Shown here piece after piece: positions 1-14,100 of a stretch of DNA of 64,000 bases (within the stretch, counting starts at the first letter, position 1; each line of letters begins with the position of its first letter). The notes under the pieces are model-generated. The model was not told the DNA's origin and did not search any database. It saw only the letters and a program-made list of their open reading frames with translations. The position numbers and the translations under genes are program-made. The stretch is from Siphonodentalium dalli. Lineage: Eukaryota > Mollusca > Scaphopoda > Gadilida > Siphonodentaliidae. Location: assembly GCA_032622095.1 (NCBI GenBank), contig CP136068.1:130889989-130953988 (forward strand), written 5' to 3'.

Positions 1-1640
1 AATATATAACTTTGATGGATATCGGCGAATTGAACAATCTTATCAATGCTAGTGAATCTCCTCTCGCCATCCATGACCAAAACGACACCAAATGTGATAT
101 AATTAATCGTATCATTAGAGAAGAACGTGAATGAATTTGGTGGAATTAGTGCTAAATATATTTGTATTAGCTTTGTTGAAACTCCCCTGATGCATGACTT
201 GAACCGTTATCATATTTAAACCACGTCTATTAGACTCATGCATGCAAGATATAATGGAGATGATTATATATGTATAAGTTTGGTGGTAATCGGCAACTAA
301 ACAAATTCTTATCATAGTTGGCGTCCTTAACTCACACGATTATAATCCTCGTATCATGAAGAATAATATATCAATTTGGTGGAAATCTGCACTAAAACCA
401 ATTTTATAAATCAATTGTTGGTGCCCCCCCCCCCCTCCCCGTGCACCCTGAATCGAACGGCACCATACCATGGATGTGATTATGTATAAGTTTGGTGGAA
501 ATCGGCGACAAATCTATTTCATCATTTATTTTCCGCCCCTCTCCCCCTTTCTGTCCCTGACACCAACAACGTCTCTCTAAAAAACCCGTACCATTATCTT
601 CCTCGTAAAAAGTAACCCATGTGAGACCACCTTGGTGCCATCTCGATTGTACCCCGTAAAGGTATAAAAAGATCACAGACAGATATTCGTAATATTTGAT
701 TCATTGTATCATTTGAGAAGAACGTTTATGAGTTTGATGGCAATTGGCACTAAATATATTTTTATCAGTTTGATGACTCTCCCGTCCCTATTTCGGACGC
801 ACGCGCCGCCACTTTTGACATCATTAAACCACACACTTAGACTCATTATGGAGATGAATATATATAAAATTGGTGACAATTGGCGAGTATACAAATTCGT
901 ATCAAATTTAGGGCCCCCATTGTATATCTCTCACCCAAAACGGCACTAATTTGGCGTATTTATACCACACGATTAGATTCCTCGTATCATGGAGAAGAAT
1001 ATGTATCAACCAGGTGGAAATCGGCACAAAACATATTATGTATCAATGTGTGTGCCCCTCTCACCCTCAAGGCACCCCTGACTCGAATGGCCCCACTATT
1101 GACATCTTTAATCACACGATTAGACTCCTGATATAATGGAGATGATTATTTATAAGTTTGGAGCTAATCCGTGACTAAAGAAATTTTTATCAATTTAGTG
1201 CACACCCCACCATCTCTCACCAAAACATCACTAATATGACGTCTTTATAATACACGATTATATTCCTCATATCATGGATAAGAATGTGCATCAATTTGGT
1301 GGAAGTCAGCGCTAAAATTGTTTTGATCGTTATTTTTGGCGTCCCTCTCCCCTTCAGGGCATCACTGACTCGAACGGCGTGAATTTTGACATATTTAAAC
1401 CACCCTGTTAGATTCCTCATATCATGGGGATGATTATATCTAAGTTTAATGGCAATCAGCGACAAAAACATTTCTGCCCCTCCCCCTTTTCTGCCCCTGA
1501 CAACAACGGCGTCACTTTATAAAATTCTAACCCGCACCATTATCTTTCTCGTTAAAAGTTACCCCTGTTAGACCCCTTTTGTGCCATCTAGGTGGTCCCC
1601 TGTGAATTTCTATAGAACACAGACAGAGAGACATTCGCAA
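1..1640. repeat. Degenerate tandem repeat, unit about 130-150 bp
   Basis: The phrases CACGATTAGACTCCTCAT, ATCATGGAGATGATTATATA and GTTTGGTGGAAATCGGCG recur in the same order and orientation about ten times, with variable C-rich stretches such as 421-436 between them. Two alternating sub-versions, one with 'gagaagaatatg' and one with 'gagatgattat', suggest a dimeric higher-order unit. Copies are well diverged. No coding potential was seen; short open frames here are chance products of the repeat. The array probably continues to the left of the window. Confidence 0.75.
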
Positions 1641-2329
1641 ATACAGATATAGATGCAGGCTATTGTCATAGGAATACGAATAGTTTTATTGGTCGATCAA
1701 GACACCCTTTCAGGCAGAACAATTACTCTTAAAATTGTAACATAAAGGAAATAAAGTTATAATTATGATTATGTTCATTAGTGTGAAATAATAGTATGAA
1801 AATTAGTCCTCATCCTGCCCTCCAAAACATGTAGTACTGAGAGTGATAAGTTGACTTTTAGCGACAACAATTGACGAATAAATTATCAATCATGGTTGCC
1901 TACTCAATATGACTATATAAGGAGTAAAAAATCCAACAATCAGTGAGGTAATCATGCAAAATGGAGGCGCATGTTTATGTGATGGTCATTTAATAATGTT
2001 GATAATACATTAGTATGCAGGGCGGGTTGAGGATGTCCCCTACATACTGTGAAATGAATAAAGTAATGATAAGGAGTTATTTAGGTACATATGTATCTAT
2101 AAATAAAACAAACAATGAATCATTCAAATACATTATATCTATATACCGGTGCTTAAATTGTTTAAGTTTAATGTTTAATTATACTGTTCAGCAAGTACAG
2201 TGATTGAAGTTAACAGGCAATGAACAATTATATACATGTGTATATAATGCAATGCATGTTCAGTATTTATATTTCCTCAAGCATTCTTAATCTTGAAGTG
2301 TGTAAATTATATAAATTAATTATTTCAGG
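1641..2329. other. AT-rich sequence with no recognised feature
   Basis: I see no splice-flanked open frame, no terminal inverted repeats and no tandem structure here. It separates the left-end repeat array from the LINE relic. Confidence 0.5.
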
Positions 2330-4080
2330 GTCAGTAATATATTTTCATCATCCACCGCCATCAGCCATGCAAGTTTAGCAACTGTCACAAGTTCATTGAA
2401 GCCGGGATATACCATTTCAATTTCCTGCAAAACTATTTCTTTCAAAGCAGGCTCAATGATTGGGGCATTCTAACAAAAAGTGTATTTCTGACTCAACATC
2501 GGTATTGCAAAGCTAAAATTTTCTTTTGTCTTCATCTAGATCTATATACCTACCTCTTTCAATTTCTAGATTATGAGCACTTATTCGAAATTTTGTCATA
2601 AGTACAGTTGCCCTATGTGGGGAGTTGTAAAGATATGGTTCTAGTTTAAAGGTACTCAATCCGAACAGAGGGTCCCCATCTCAACAGATTCCAACAACAA
2701 CAATCCGATCAGAGGGTCCTATATTACTATTTCTTTGGCTTTGGGGGTAAACAATATTTGATTCGAGTCCAGGAACCCATCAAACAAAGCTCAGAGTTAT
2801 TAGATATTGATTTTTGAAATTTGTTATTTACTCGAGATGAGTACTAATAATTGCCTTCAACTGCCGTAATCTGCTCGGGATGTGTACACCAAAATCTATT
2901 CAAACAGACAAGGATGGATAACTCTAATATCAAGTGTCAATAATAACGCAATTTTGACTGAGTTCTAAAATCGATATCTAACAAATCTGAGCTTTGATGG
3001 GTGACTTCCTCGACTCGAATCAAATAATTGTGACCCCCGAAGCCATTGAAATAGTAATTGAGAGGAGTTGTATCGGATTGAGTACCTTTAATGTCATTTT
3101 TAAATAATATGTCTGATCTCAGTTTGTTACCATATTTTTATATGGTCTGTCATCTTGTAGTTCCTTTCTCCATTGGGAATTTATTTCACGTTTGAGACCG
3201 CCATATACTGATGTTTTTATTTCTCCTTTGGATTTAGTAATCAAATCATCTGTTTAATATCAAGGTAATTAAACAAACTTATTACATTTCCATACCAACT
3301 GTCTCGTTTCCTATTGTAAAGTTCCATTGCCAAACTAAGAGCATCCAATAGTGGATCATTTGATTTTGAAATTCTTACCCAGTATTTTATCATGTTGTAC
3401 AAGGCATCAGTGAATGGTGGAAATTTCCCAAGCTCCCTTAAAACTGCAGTGTTAGTTGCATTTTTCCTAACTTGTAAGATGTATTTGCACATTTTTATAT
3501 TTAATTTTTCTATTACCTGACGTTTACATGTATTGTATAGAAATTTGTCAGCCCATTTACTTGTCTTTTATATGTGAATGTAGACCAGATTTCTGACCCG
3601 TACAACAAAATTGGCTCAATGGTGTGTTCTAGTATATGTAACATGCTTTTGTTTCCAGGGAACGGATCTTGGAAATATGTTTTGACTTTGAAAAAAGCTT
3701 TTAACCCTTTGTTGTACAAAGATTGTTTAGCCTGTATAAACTTGCCTGATCGGTTAAATTCAACTCCGATGTAAGAATATCATTCTACGTTTTCAAGTTG
3801 ATGTCGGTTGTAGGTTAGAATTCCAGAGAGGGTTCATCAGTTTTTTTCAAATATTAAGACCTTAGTTTTGTTCATATTTATCTCTAATTTCCATTCATTG
3901 CAATAGTTTTGTAATATATCCAAACAACTTTGCAGACCATTTTTAGTTTCTGACAGCAGAATAAGATCGTCTGCTTAAATTAACCAATTTAGATTTAAAG
4001 TTTTCAATGAGACAGGGCAGCATTGTGTTTTAAAGTTATCCGGAAGATCATTTAGATAGATTTTGGATAGTGTTGGGCTC
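2330..4080 (-). pseudogene. Degenerate non-LTR retrotransposon (LINE) fragment, reverse transcriptase to 3' region
   Basis: Reading the minus strand from about 4080 down, the frame gives the reverse transcriptase motif-C region ADDLILLSETKNGLQS (near 3975-3918). The tyrosine expected before ADD is a TAA stop. This is followed by an NMNKTKVLIF-like stretch, then the thumb/connection motif ILLYGSEIW (near 3600) and ELGKFPPFTD (near 3425). Beyond an inserted MITE at 2649-3092, a typical LINE C-terminal pattern with RISAHNLEIERGRY appears (near 2600-2545). Several stops and frame changes show that it is inactive. The order matches known LINE proteins of molluscs and other animals. The 5' endonuclease part is absent, as expected for a 5'-truncated copy. 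Confidence 0.8.
2649..3092. mobile_element. MITE family 1 copy (AAAGGTACTCAATCCGA ends), inserted in the LINE relic
   Basis: The left end reads AAAGGTACTCAATCCGA and the right end TCGGATTGAGTACCTTT, its reverse complement. The interior contains CTCGACTCGAATCAAAT, GAGCTTTGATGGGTGAC and AAAGCTCAGAGTTATTAGAT in a largely symmetrical layout, so much of the element could fold back on itself. LINE-like sequence continues on both sides, so this element landed in an existing LINE copy. Confidence 0.85.
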
Positions 4081-4197
4081 AGGTTTTTAAATCTTTATAC
4101 AATGGCAATAAATACCTTTAAAATATGCTAGAACAGCATTGTCATATTGCTTTAAAAGAAAAGTATAATCCATTCTGAGCTTGGTCCTGTCAATGTT
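4081..4197. other. Short spacer, nothing recognised
   Basis: This AT-rich interval separates the LINE relic from the palindrome; I see no feature in it. Confidence 0.4.
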
Positions 4198-4363
4198 ATA
4201 TAAGGATTAACTGTCATGTGGACTGTTTTTATGGAGATGTAACCGTGAGGTAAGTGGACATAACTTGTGTAAAACCCAAAGGGTTTTACATACAAGTTAT
4301 GACCACTTACCTCACGGTTACGTCTCCATAAAAATAGTCAGTTAATGACAGTTAATCCTTATA
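4198..4363. repeat. Long near-perfect palindrome (hairpin-forming), arms about 80 bp
   Basis: The left arm ATAAGGATTAACTGTCAT...GAGGTAAGTGGACATAACTTGT is mirrored by the right arm ACAAGTTATGACCACTTACCTC...ATGACAGTTAATCCTTAT. The centre lies near 4280 at AACCCAAAGGGTTTT. Differences between arms are few. It resembles a small foldback/MITE element and lies about 0.6 kb upstream of the first supported caspase exon. Confidence 0.85.
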
Positions 4364-4854
4364 TTTATATACATTTAGCGAAAAGGCGACTTTTGTAAAT
4401 GTATTTAAATCGAAAAGTGTATCGTGACAAGAACAGCCCAAAATACCCAATAGCACCCTTGGCAAAAGTTAATAGGAACAATTTCTCTTCATATTGGAAC
4501 CCGATGATGTATTAAGTCAATCCTACGCGAGTCCAAATGCGCCCAAAACATTACGCGTTCGTCTTTCTAAACCCAATGACGTATCGATGGTGTTATGAGC
4601 TTGGTGTTATGAGGCGTTGCTCATTCACCGAGAAATAACTGCAACTAGCCACGTGTGCGCCGGCCAATCAGAATGCTGGATTTAGTGATGACAGCACTTA
4701 GTGTGTAAATATATAATACTGTACTGGTACCAAAATGCTGCTAGTTTGTCCATTTTCTGAAGTTTTGCCCCTTGCCCGTGTTTGCTTCTGGCGCCCCTTG
4801 TATCAGTATGCAGTATTATAATTACAATGTAGTTCGTATTTATTTCCGAGTCAA

Positions 4855-4924
4855 ATGGAATCATTTTCTGAAAATGACATTAACATGCTGAGAAATTTGA
4901 GCCCAAAATTAATTTCATGGAGAT
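4855..4924 (+). CDS. Possible first coding exon of the CARD-caspase gene
   Basis: An ATG at 4855 (CAAATGGAA context) opens 23 codons plus one base before a GT at 4925. That would leave phase 1, which is the phase required by the next exon, and joining would create a serine codon. The implied intron is only about 65 bp, short for this gene, and the encoded stretch (MESFSENDINMLRNL...) has no recognisable motif. The true start could instead lie further upstream. This is an inference from phase and position only. Confidence 0.25.
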
Positions 4925-4989
4925 GTGTTACATGTGTATGTCGTTGCCCAGGTGTGTGACTTAAGTCCCAGTTTTTTCTTTACTTTCAG

Positions 4990-5147
4990 CCAATTCGAAA
5001 CCTGAGCCTGGAGTGAAGCATGAAGTTATACTAAAAGAAAAACGTGCATCTTTGCTAAAGATGATAGTCAATGTTGATGATGTGGTTGATAAATTAGTGG
5101 GAACAAATCCGATTGTTCTTACAGATAGCATGGTCGCGGACATACTG
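4990..5147 (+). CDS. Caspase-like gene, exon encoding CARD helices 1-3
   Basis: The exon is preceded by a pyrimidine tract ending TTTCAG (to 4989) and followed by the donor GTATGT at 5148. It enters in phase 1 (CC completes a codon) and ends in phase 0, giving 52 full codons. EVILKEKRASLLKMIVNVDD and VLTDSMVADIL match the first half of a death-fold CARD, including the LTD..V..IL pattern at the start of helix 4. No in-frame ATG suitable as a start precedes it inside the exon. Confidence 0.88.
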
Positions 5148-8100
5148 GTATGTTATCTATATAGATATACATAGACGAGTAGGACTGTCTGTATTGGTGT
5201 GTGTCTGTTTGGGTTTTCTCCCAGACCACTGGACCGATTTTCAAACAAATGTGTTGTAGCGACTCAAGGTACTCTGGCGGGTATTAGAATGGCGGTAGTT
5301 TTGCATCATGCTATTCTAAACACAATTAACTAAATAAATAAAACAAATTAATTGAGCAAGGTGTTCAATCTATATAACAAAAAATTATCTAAAAACAAAA
5401 TGTTAACTAGAATGCACTCAGAGAGAATGCCAACGTGCGCAAAAATGTAATACAAAATAATTAAAAAAATAATTTCACTGTATTTTACTTAATTTATTTA
5501 ATTTAATTTAATGTTAGCAAAAAAAGACAATGACCATTTCTCATTTCATCACAGATAAAAGGCAAATTACTATATTAATCATTTAAGTAATTAAAAGCAA
5601 TTCCATGTTGCCGAAAGGATGATACTTTAATATCGATTACATGTTTTTCAGCGGCATATTTTCATTTTCATTTTCCGATAGTCAAAGTTGACCAAAGGAG
5701 CAATTATAAGAAATAATTAACAGCATTTGTGTAAATATTGATAGCAGCCAATATGCAACAATAAATAACACCTAGTTGAAACACACAACGTGTAGCCCTA
5801 CTACACAACCATTATTCATTTTTGCTCTTAAACATATTTTACACAATAAATGGGTCAATTTATACACATGTATACACACTGGCGTGCATAAAATCAACAC
5901 CTATGCCTTACACATTTTGTGTAAATTCTTACACATATATATCGTAGACAATCATGTAAGTTCAGTATTCCGAACTGTGGGTATATAGTATTCATGGCAA
6001 ATGGAGATTTGTATGTTAAAGCTTTCATGGCGTACAATGGTACGTAATAATTTGCTCTGTCATGTGTGAGTTTTCGTTTTAAATGAACAAACCAGGGTCG
6101 TGGCGTGGTTGCACGTGATTAGTATTAACGTATTACAACAATCATATAAACATGAGTAAGAGCAGTATTCTTTATGAAAGTTTTAACAAATAAATCCCCA
6201 TATATCATGAATACAATACTCACAAGTCGGAATTCTGAACTTACATTCCTTGTCTAAATTTGTTTATTCTCGTCACTCAAAATTACATGGGTATTGAGAC
6301 AATAGTAGATTGTATTCCAAAAAATATACTCAAACAATATCGCCGTCATGCAGCAGACTATGAAACTGAAGGCACGCAATGCGCACGCTCTACGTTCTTA
6401 CACAATTGTGTGTAATAAAATGTACACATTATGTGTAGAACGGCACTTGGTCAATGTATTTGTATGTAAAACTACAGATTGCTATGAGTATTAACCGGGT
6501 TTACACATTTGATGTGTAATCGTTTCTACACATTAGTTATAAGAGTGCACACACCCGGTAACACGTGATTGTTATTAGTTGATGAATGCATTGTCTCGTA
6601 TTTACCACAGCGTCGTTTGGAATGAACTAGCCTCGTGATATTCTTTGTCATTTCCCCTGATTATACCAAAATATAATTCACCAGCCAATGGAACAGATTA
6701 TATGGTCCATGATTTTAGTTCTTTACAAGGAATAAACTGAGTATAGTAATCTAAGGTGGAATTTCAGACACGAAAAATTACAAAAATAAATGGTTTAATT
6801 ATTTGGTCATAGAGACATGCATTCATACAGACACACATGGCATACATACATACATACATACATACATTCATACGTGTCATATAGACACACATGGCGTTGT
6901 ACTTCGATTATTAGCCTCTCGCTGAAGTGCTCCATTATCGCGGCGACAAATCAGTGTGCCGTCATCAAATAGAAACAATACGGTCGTATAAACACCCTAT
7001 TTGAGAGCGGTCCAATTATCTCGCTGGTTTGCAACAAAGCGAGAATTCGATGAAGCCTAAAATCACTGCTATAAACGGCTCGTGGTCAGCGAGTCGGTCG
7101 CTTGTGGTGTGAACTTAAAAATCGTGCGCTTTGAACTGCTACGGACGTCAGAGAAAGGCCGTAAAAATCGCTCGCTCGCGCCCGGTGTGGAACGACCCTT
7201 AACAGCGTAACTCCGATAATGGACTATGCGTCAGCTATTTTGGACGACAAGAAATACATATACATGATAGACATGATATAGGGATTATAGGTATTTGCTA
7301 GGGGTGCACAGGTTGTGTACGCTTTTAGCCATATGTGGGGAAACTGGAATTCAGACAAGCAGGATGCGACGCTGTGTGAACATGGCCAGACTGTGGAATC
7401 ATTTGATAACATTGCCCGATAGCAGGCGTGCGAGAAAAAATATATTTTAATGGGATTTGGTGAAAAATTCACATGGTTGGTGTTCATCCTTTGGTAAAGT
7501 ACTTGCTGATGTAAATATGACTCCGAATTTTGAATATTTACACATTTGTTGTTTGGATGATTTTCAACGAAGACTCTTACGAGAATATGAAGAGTCCTGG
7601 TTGCAGAGGCTGAATTATGTCCCCAAATTACGCACATATATAAAAACTATTTAAAATAGCATATGAACCTGCGAAATATGCAGATATGAATATACGCTAA
7701 TCAGATAATTATAGTTCTATCATGGACCAATTTCGATGTGCTATTCTCCCTCTGATGGCCGAAACTGCATGGGCGTTTTAAAAATGAGAAGCTCCATGAA
7801 CGCATTTGTGTTATATGTAGCTTGAAATAGATCAAAGATGAGACTAACTTCCTCCTGCCTGCGTTGCTCTTATTATCATGGTATCAGACAGTCTTTGAAA
7901 AACCGACGAAATTCCTATATTTGATGTACGTCTCTAGATCTAGAAGTGTCCATTATATTTCATTTCTACGACGACGCGGCATTCCCAATATGACGAGGTA
8001 ATAAACCTTTTCCAAATATGGAGTGTATTCATGGCGTAGTAAATGCTTGTGAGAATCGTAGTATTTACAAAATATTTATAAATACAACATGATGCGAAAG

Positions 8101-11100
8101 AATAATCAGTCATGAATATCGTTGACTGATAAAAACTCGAATATGATGTCTCCTATATTGCGATGAGTAAAATGAATTATGGATATATCGCCTGTATTCA
8201 GTTTTTCAACAATGGTTGTGTTGAACAATGTGTGGGGAAAATTGGCAACGCGCATTGACCTCCGATCTGTGAAGTGATCTGTTATTCCATAAACCAATGA
8301 AATCGCGCGTATTCTGCGCCACTCGTCAATGAAATGGAGGGAATCCCTTCAAAACAGAACCTAATTTTAATAGAGAGTCACAGAGACGTACATCCGATAT
8401 AAGATTTTAATAGAGAGTCACAGAGACGTACATCCGATATAAGATTTTAATAGAGAGTCACAGAGACGTACATCCGATATAAGATTTTAATAGAGAGTTC
8501 TAGAGACGTACATCCGATATAAAATTTTAATAGAGAGTTCTAGAGACGTACATCCGATATAAGAGTTTAATAGAGAGTCACAGAGACGTACATCCGATAT
8601 AAGATTTTAATAGAGAGTCACAGAGACGTACATCCGATATAAGATTTTAATAGAGAGTCACAGAGACGTACATCCGATATAAGATTTTAATATAGAGTTC
8701 TAGAGACGTACATCCGATATAAGATTTTAATAGAGAGTTCTAGAGACGTACATCCGATATAATATTTTAATAGAGAGTCACAGAGACGTACATCCGATAT
8801 AAGATTTTAATAGCGAGTCACAGAGACGTACATCCGATATAAGATTTTAATAGAGAGTTCTAGAGACGTACATCCGATATAAGATTTTAATAGAGAGTTC
8901 TAGAGACGTACATCCGATATAAGATTTTAATAGAGAGTCACAGAGACGTACATCCGATATAAGATTTTAATAGAGAGTCACAGAGACGTACATCCGATAT
9001 AAGATTTTAATAGAGAGTTCTAGAGACGTACATCCGATATAAGATTTTAATAGAGAGTCACAGAGACGTACATCCGATATAAGATTTTAATAGAGAGTCA
9101 CAGAGACGTACATCCGATATAAGATTTTAATAGAGAGTTCTAGAGACGTACATCCGATATAAGATTTTAATAGAGAGTTCTAGAGACGTATATCCGATAT
9201 AAGATTTTAATAGAGAGTCACAGAGACGTACATCCGATATAAGATTTTAATAGAGAGTCACAGAGACGTACATCCGATATAAGATTTTAATAGAGAGTCA
9301 CAGAGACGTACATCCGATATAAGATTTTCGTCGGCTTTTCAAAGAGACTGACTCTCAGAGTATCCCTCTTAAAATTTATAGCTGAAAGAATTTCTGAATT
9401 GGTATCCGAATGAAAGTTTGATGAATCGCTAGTAGAAATAATAGCTTACCCACGACAAATATATAAATACCTCCTCTCCTCTATGTCCTTGTTGGTGCGA
9501 AAATGAAATATTGGTGTCGTTCGATTGGGCTCGGCATTTTTTCTATTTTAATAGCCCATGCTTTCTTGCGTCACATATACCCAATTTGAATGAGAGGCTA
9601 TGGAATTGTGTTATATGTCCAAAATCGCGATTTCGTTAATGCTAATGTGCTATATCTCCTTTAGCCAATAACATGGCAATAAAATATGACGTGACCAAAA
9701 TCTCAGCCTATGGTGTGCGAAGAATCAACAAAAAATTGGTACTCTTCTTTAACTTCGTTATTTTACAAGCTTGACGTTCGTTTTTGTTCCATGTGATTGC
9801 TAATCGTCTCAGGTTAATTCTCAACTTTGATGTCATAGCATAGACTGTAAGATGATGTCTGTTTTCTGGAAAAATTTCGAACATTTTGAATTGAATTGTT
9901 TAATGCATAAAGCCACCATTTAAGGTGGAACATATACGAACATATATACACTGTGTACGTAAGATATTTCAATAAGCATTTTGGCATCACATTACATATG
10001 GATTATATAAGTAATATATTCATTATTAAAATCACGAATCTATCTGTCGATCGACTCACACAAATAGTGATATATATATAATAACTTGAATAATTACATA
10101 TAAATGTCAATGCTGTCAATGCCCGATCATCAGTATAGTTGTAAGTTATTATCTCAATTTTCTGAAGGCTAATTTTAGAAATATACTCACCCTCTTCAGG
10201 AGCGATATATTGGCTATTGTTATCAAACCATAAAACTTTTCTCGCGTTGGAGATAGCCAATATAGTATTTTGGAATTTACTGTTCACGGATATCTCTAAA
10301 TTCGTCGCATATCAGTAGGAGATGATACTCGTCACCTATCCCGTTACCGCACTGTTCACAGGTATTACAAGGTATACTGTTTCGCCACCGCCCTTTTTCA
10401 ACGGGGAGTCGGTGGTTGGCTGTTCTAAATTTCACCATATAAGGGATCAGATGATCTGGCAACTGAAGCAAATACCGGCTAATACAAGGGCTGGTTTTAA
10501 TATCTCTGTAAAAAGTAGCTCTTGATGAATCAGATAATTCTAAATCAATAAAAAGTTTAGCCCAATGCTGCTCTATAAGAAAGGTCTTAATATTGCGAAT
10601 GTCCTGTTTAGATAGAGCGGACTCTGCCTCCCATGTAGAATATAGATCAAGTTCATTCAGGGTGTTTGTCACAAAGTTAAGCCATTTTGACTTGCGTGTT
10701 AACTTGGGATCGTTGGCGTGTAATTGCTTTACAATAAGATATATATTCTTAGCCAGTTCTGAACCATCGCTAGATACAATTTTTGACCAATACGCTAATA
10801 CTCTGCACTTTATTTCCACTAAAATGGGATGTCTACCAAGTTCTCCGTACATCATATAATTAGGTGTACTTGATTTCATGCCTAGTAATATTTTACAAAA
10901 TTTCATATGTAGAACCTCGAGGGTGTGGATTCTCTCGAAACACCATATTTCGCTACCATATAAAATTATTGGCATGATCATAGTATCAAATAAATTCAAC
11001 ATCATATCAATTGGCAGATGTAGTTTGCCATCGTGGAGATGGCACATTATGGGAGTTGTTTCACGAGGATATAGAACAATATAACTATAATTTAATGAGG

Positions 11101-14100
11101 AGATACGCATGCATGCAGTAACCCATCATATGATCGTAATAAGTTAATTAGAAGATAAGCGTGCAGTACCCCTTATCTGGTCACAATAAGTATACAGTAC
11201 CCCTTATCTGGTCATAATACGTTAATGGGGAGATACACATGCAGTACACCTGATATTATCATACTAAGTTAAGAGGAGACACGAATGCAGGACCATTTAT
11301 CTGAGCATATTAGGTTAATGAGGAGACACGCACGAAGTATACAAATTATCGTATCATAATAAGTCAATGATGAGTTACGCATGCAGTTCCCCTTATCTGA
11401 TCATAATAAGTTAATGAGGAGACACGAATGCAGTATCATCTATATTATCATAATATGTTAACGAGGAGATACGCATGCAGTACCCATTGTCCAATCATAA
11501 TAAGTTAATGAGGAGCTAGATATGCATGCAGTACCCATTATCTGGTAACAATAAGTTATAAGGAGATACTCATGCAGTACCTCTGATATAATCATAAGTT
11601 AATATGAGACACAAATGCAGTACCCTTTATCTGATCATAATAAGTTAAGAGGATAGGCGAATACAGTACCCTTTATCTGATCATAATAAGTTAATGAGAA
11701 GATTCGCATGCAGTACCCCTTATGTGATCACGATGAGCCAATGAAGTGATACGCATACATTACCCTTATCTTATAATAATACGATAATGTGGAGATACGC
11801 AGGCAGTGCCCCTTGTCTGATTATAATAAGTTAATGGGGAGCTTATGGTGGGATAATTAGAGGTTACTACTTGGTTAGTTCGATATCGGCTGATATGAAG
11901 TTACCAACAAACCAAGTAATAACCTCGTTATTAATTAGATCAACAGTATGATGGTAATACCATAACTATCCATTGCAATTTCAGTTCATCGGTGTAAACA
12001 TAAAATTAAATGGACAACGGGTATTATATAAACGAAATAACTAACTTTACATCTTAAATACACTGTTGAAGAGTTGTAAATTTGTGTATATGACCACGCA
12101 CGTTATATGTCCTAGTAGATAATCACGATTTCCATTCACATTACTGAGTAAATACCAGTCCGAAATGACACGAAACACACCATGAAACGTCATTACTTCA
12201 ATTTCATTATGAAATTATTGTTATATCGGCCTAGCACTGTGACTGCATCCTCGAAAGGATGTTACAATTACACTACACTACACTTCGCTCGGTGACGTCA
12301 CAACTGATATCATCCTTTATGATTTATATCGCACATAGTCCCGATGAACGAATGCTACATAGAACAAGTAGAGTGGGAAACATGTTTCCTGCTATAGTGT
12401 TCTATGTCCAATATCATTATAAGCTTTGTTTCGTACATCTGATTTTGTGACGTCACCAATGTTTTACATAATACGAGGAGCAATTTTTTTGAGATGCGAG
12501 CGCTTATGTCGCATAGTAGAACGGTGGGCTTGCAGCATTAATGTCGTAATCGGCTGTCAAGAGGCCAACCAAAACCAGTCGACGTGCAACATTCTCCTAT
12601 TTATATAAACGTCATAAAATCATTTATTTAATTTTTGTATGAAGGAAAGTAGGTCTATAATGAATTTGTAACGGGTCTTCTCCGGCACTCTACTGGATCG
12701 AATTATCGGACCCTAGGAAGTTTTAATAATTTTTTTAAATAAACTAAAATCACTACAACTCAACACTGTCTACGTGTATCTCAAAGCTTTATTTTCCAAC
12801 TGATTCACAGCAGTTGATCAATACTGCATTGTTCTGAAGAGACTATAGATACCGTGCGAAAGGAAATAAGATAATATTTGATATGGATTTGATTGTTATC
12901 ATAAGTCTACATAGTACATACATGCATCTGATAATACATATATATCATGTTTTCTTGAATAGAATGAAAACACATACTTATGAACAAAGCAGAAGTTACA
13001 TTCAGTTTCACGCGAATTCGGTCAACGGGGAAAGTTACACGATGACGTTGTTTGTCGACTATCGTTGAAGTCGACATAATGGCATGTTATGAATGAAATG
13101 AACATTATGAAATGGACACGCTACTCCATCTAGCCTGAGTATCTAAAGCGGACAGCTTCCCCAGCACGCCAAGTAATATCATGTTAGTTTCGGTTCCACT
13201 CTCGACAACATATATATAACTGTTTATAATTACCCCACCAAATATAAGCCTTAAGCATGTGAATCTTATTTGGTGGGAATCTATAAAGTGATTTTGACAT
13301 GAACTGTTTTGAACGCTACACGCAGAAACCCCTATGTGTGTGTTTTAGCTGTGGTTCGTTAATTACGCTTGCGTATAATCATATTAGCGTTGACGAAAAG
13401 GCCAAAACCATTAGACTATTGTTTTATCTCCAAACACGTTTTAACGAAATGCGAGTATAATATTGGCATTTAATGCAAGAAAATTAATTTATTATTATTT
13501 CGACACCACCAACCAAACTGAATCAACGTACAACTAAACGAATACACTGGTATACGTGAAGATGGTGAAAATGTGACATAGAACATTAAAGCACTCAGTC
13601 GACGACATAATATGATCATACGCAAGCGTAATTAACGAACCAAAGCTAAAACAATCATATAGGGGTTTCTGCATGTAGCGTTTAAAACAATTCTTGTCAA
13701 ATCACTTTATAGATTCCCACCAAATAAGATTCACATGCATAAGGCTTATGTTTGGTGGGGTAACTATAAATAGTCATATATGTTGTCGAGAGTGCATGAA
13801 CTGAACTAACAATTATAGGCCCGATTACTTCGCGTGCTGGGGAGCTCTCCGCTTCGGAGACTCAGGATGTTCATTTCATTCATATATAACATGTCATCGA
13901 TAGTCGACAAACAACGTCATCGTGTAACTTTCACCATTGACCGAATTCGCATGGAACTGAATGTATCTTCTGCTTTGTTCAAAAGTATGTGTTTTAATTT
14001 TATTCAAGAAAATAGGATATATATGGATTATCAGATGCATGTAAGTATGCAGACGTATGATAACAATCAAATCCATATTAAATGTTATCTCATTTCCTTT

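Noticed and set aside
1-1640. Set of short genes at the left edge
   Set aside because: All frames overlap a degenerate tandem repeat and translate its repeated words.
7224-7637. 137-codon minus-strand open frame
   Set aside because: It has no recognisable motif and overlaps, on the other strand, a fragment that fits a LINE C-terminus better.
8361-9328. CRISPR-like array
   Set aside because: Every 40-bp unit is nearly identical from end to end, with no spacer part.
12883-14076. Small conserved gene duplicated in the inverted repeat
   Set aside because: The same 60-codon frame in both arms is expected if the arms are copies; there is no motif or independent evidence of selection.
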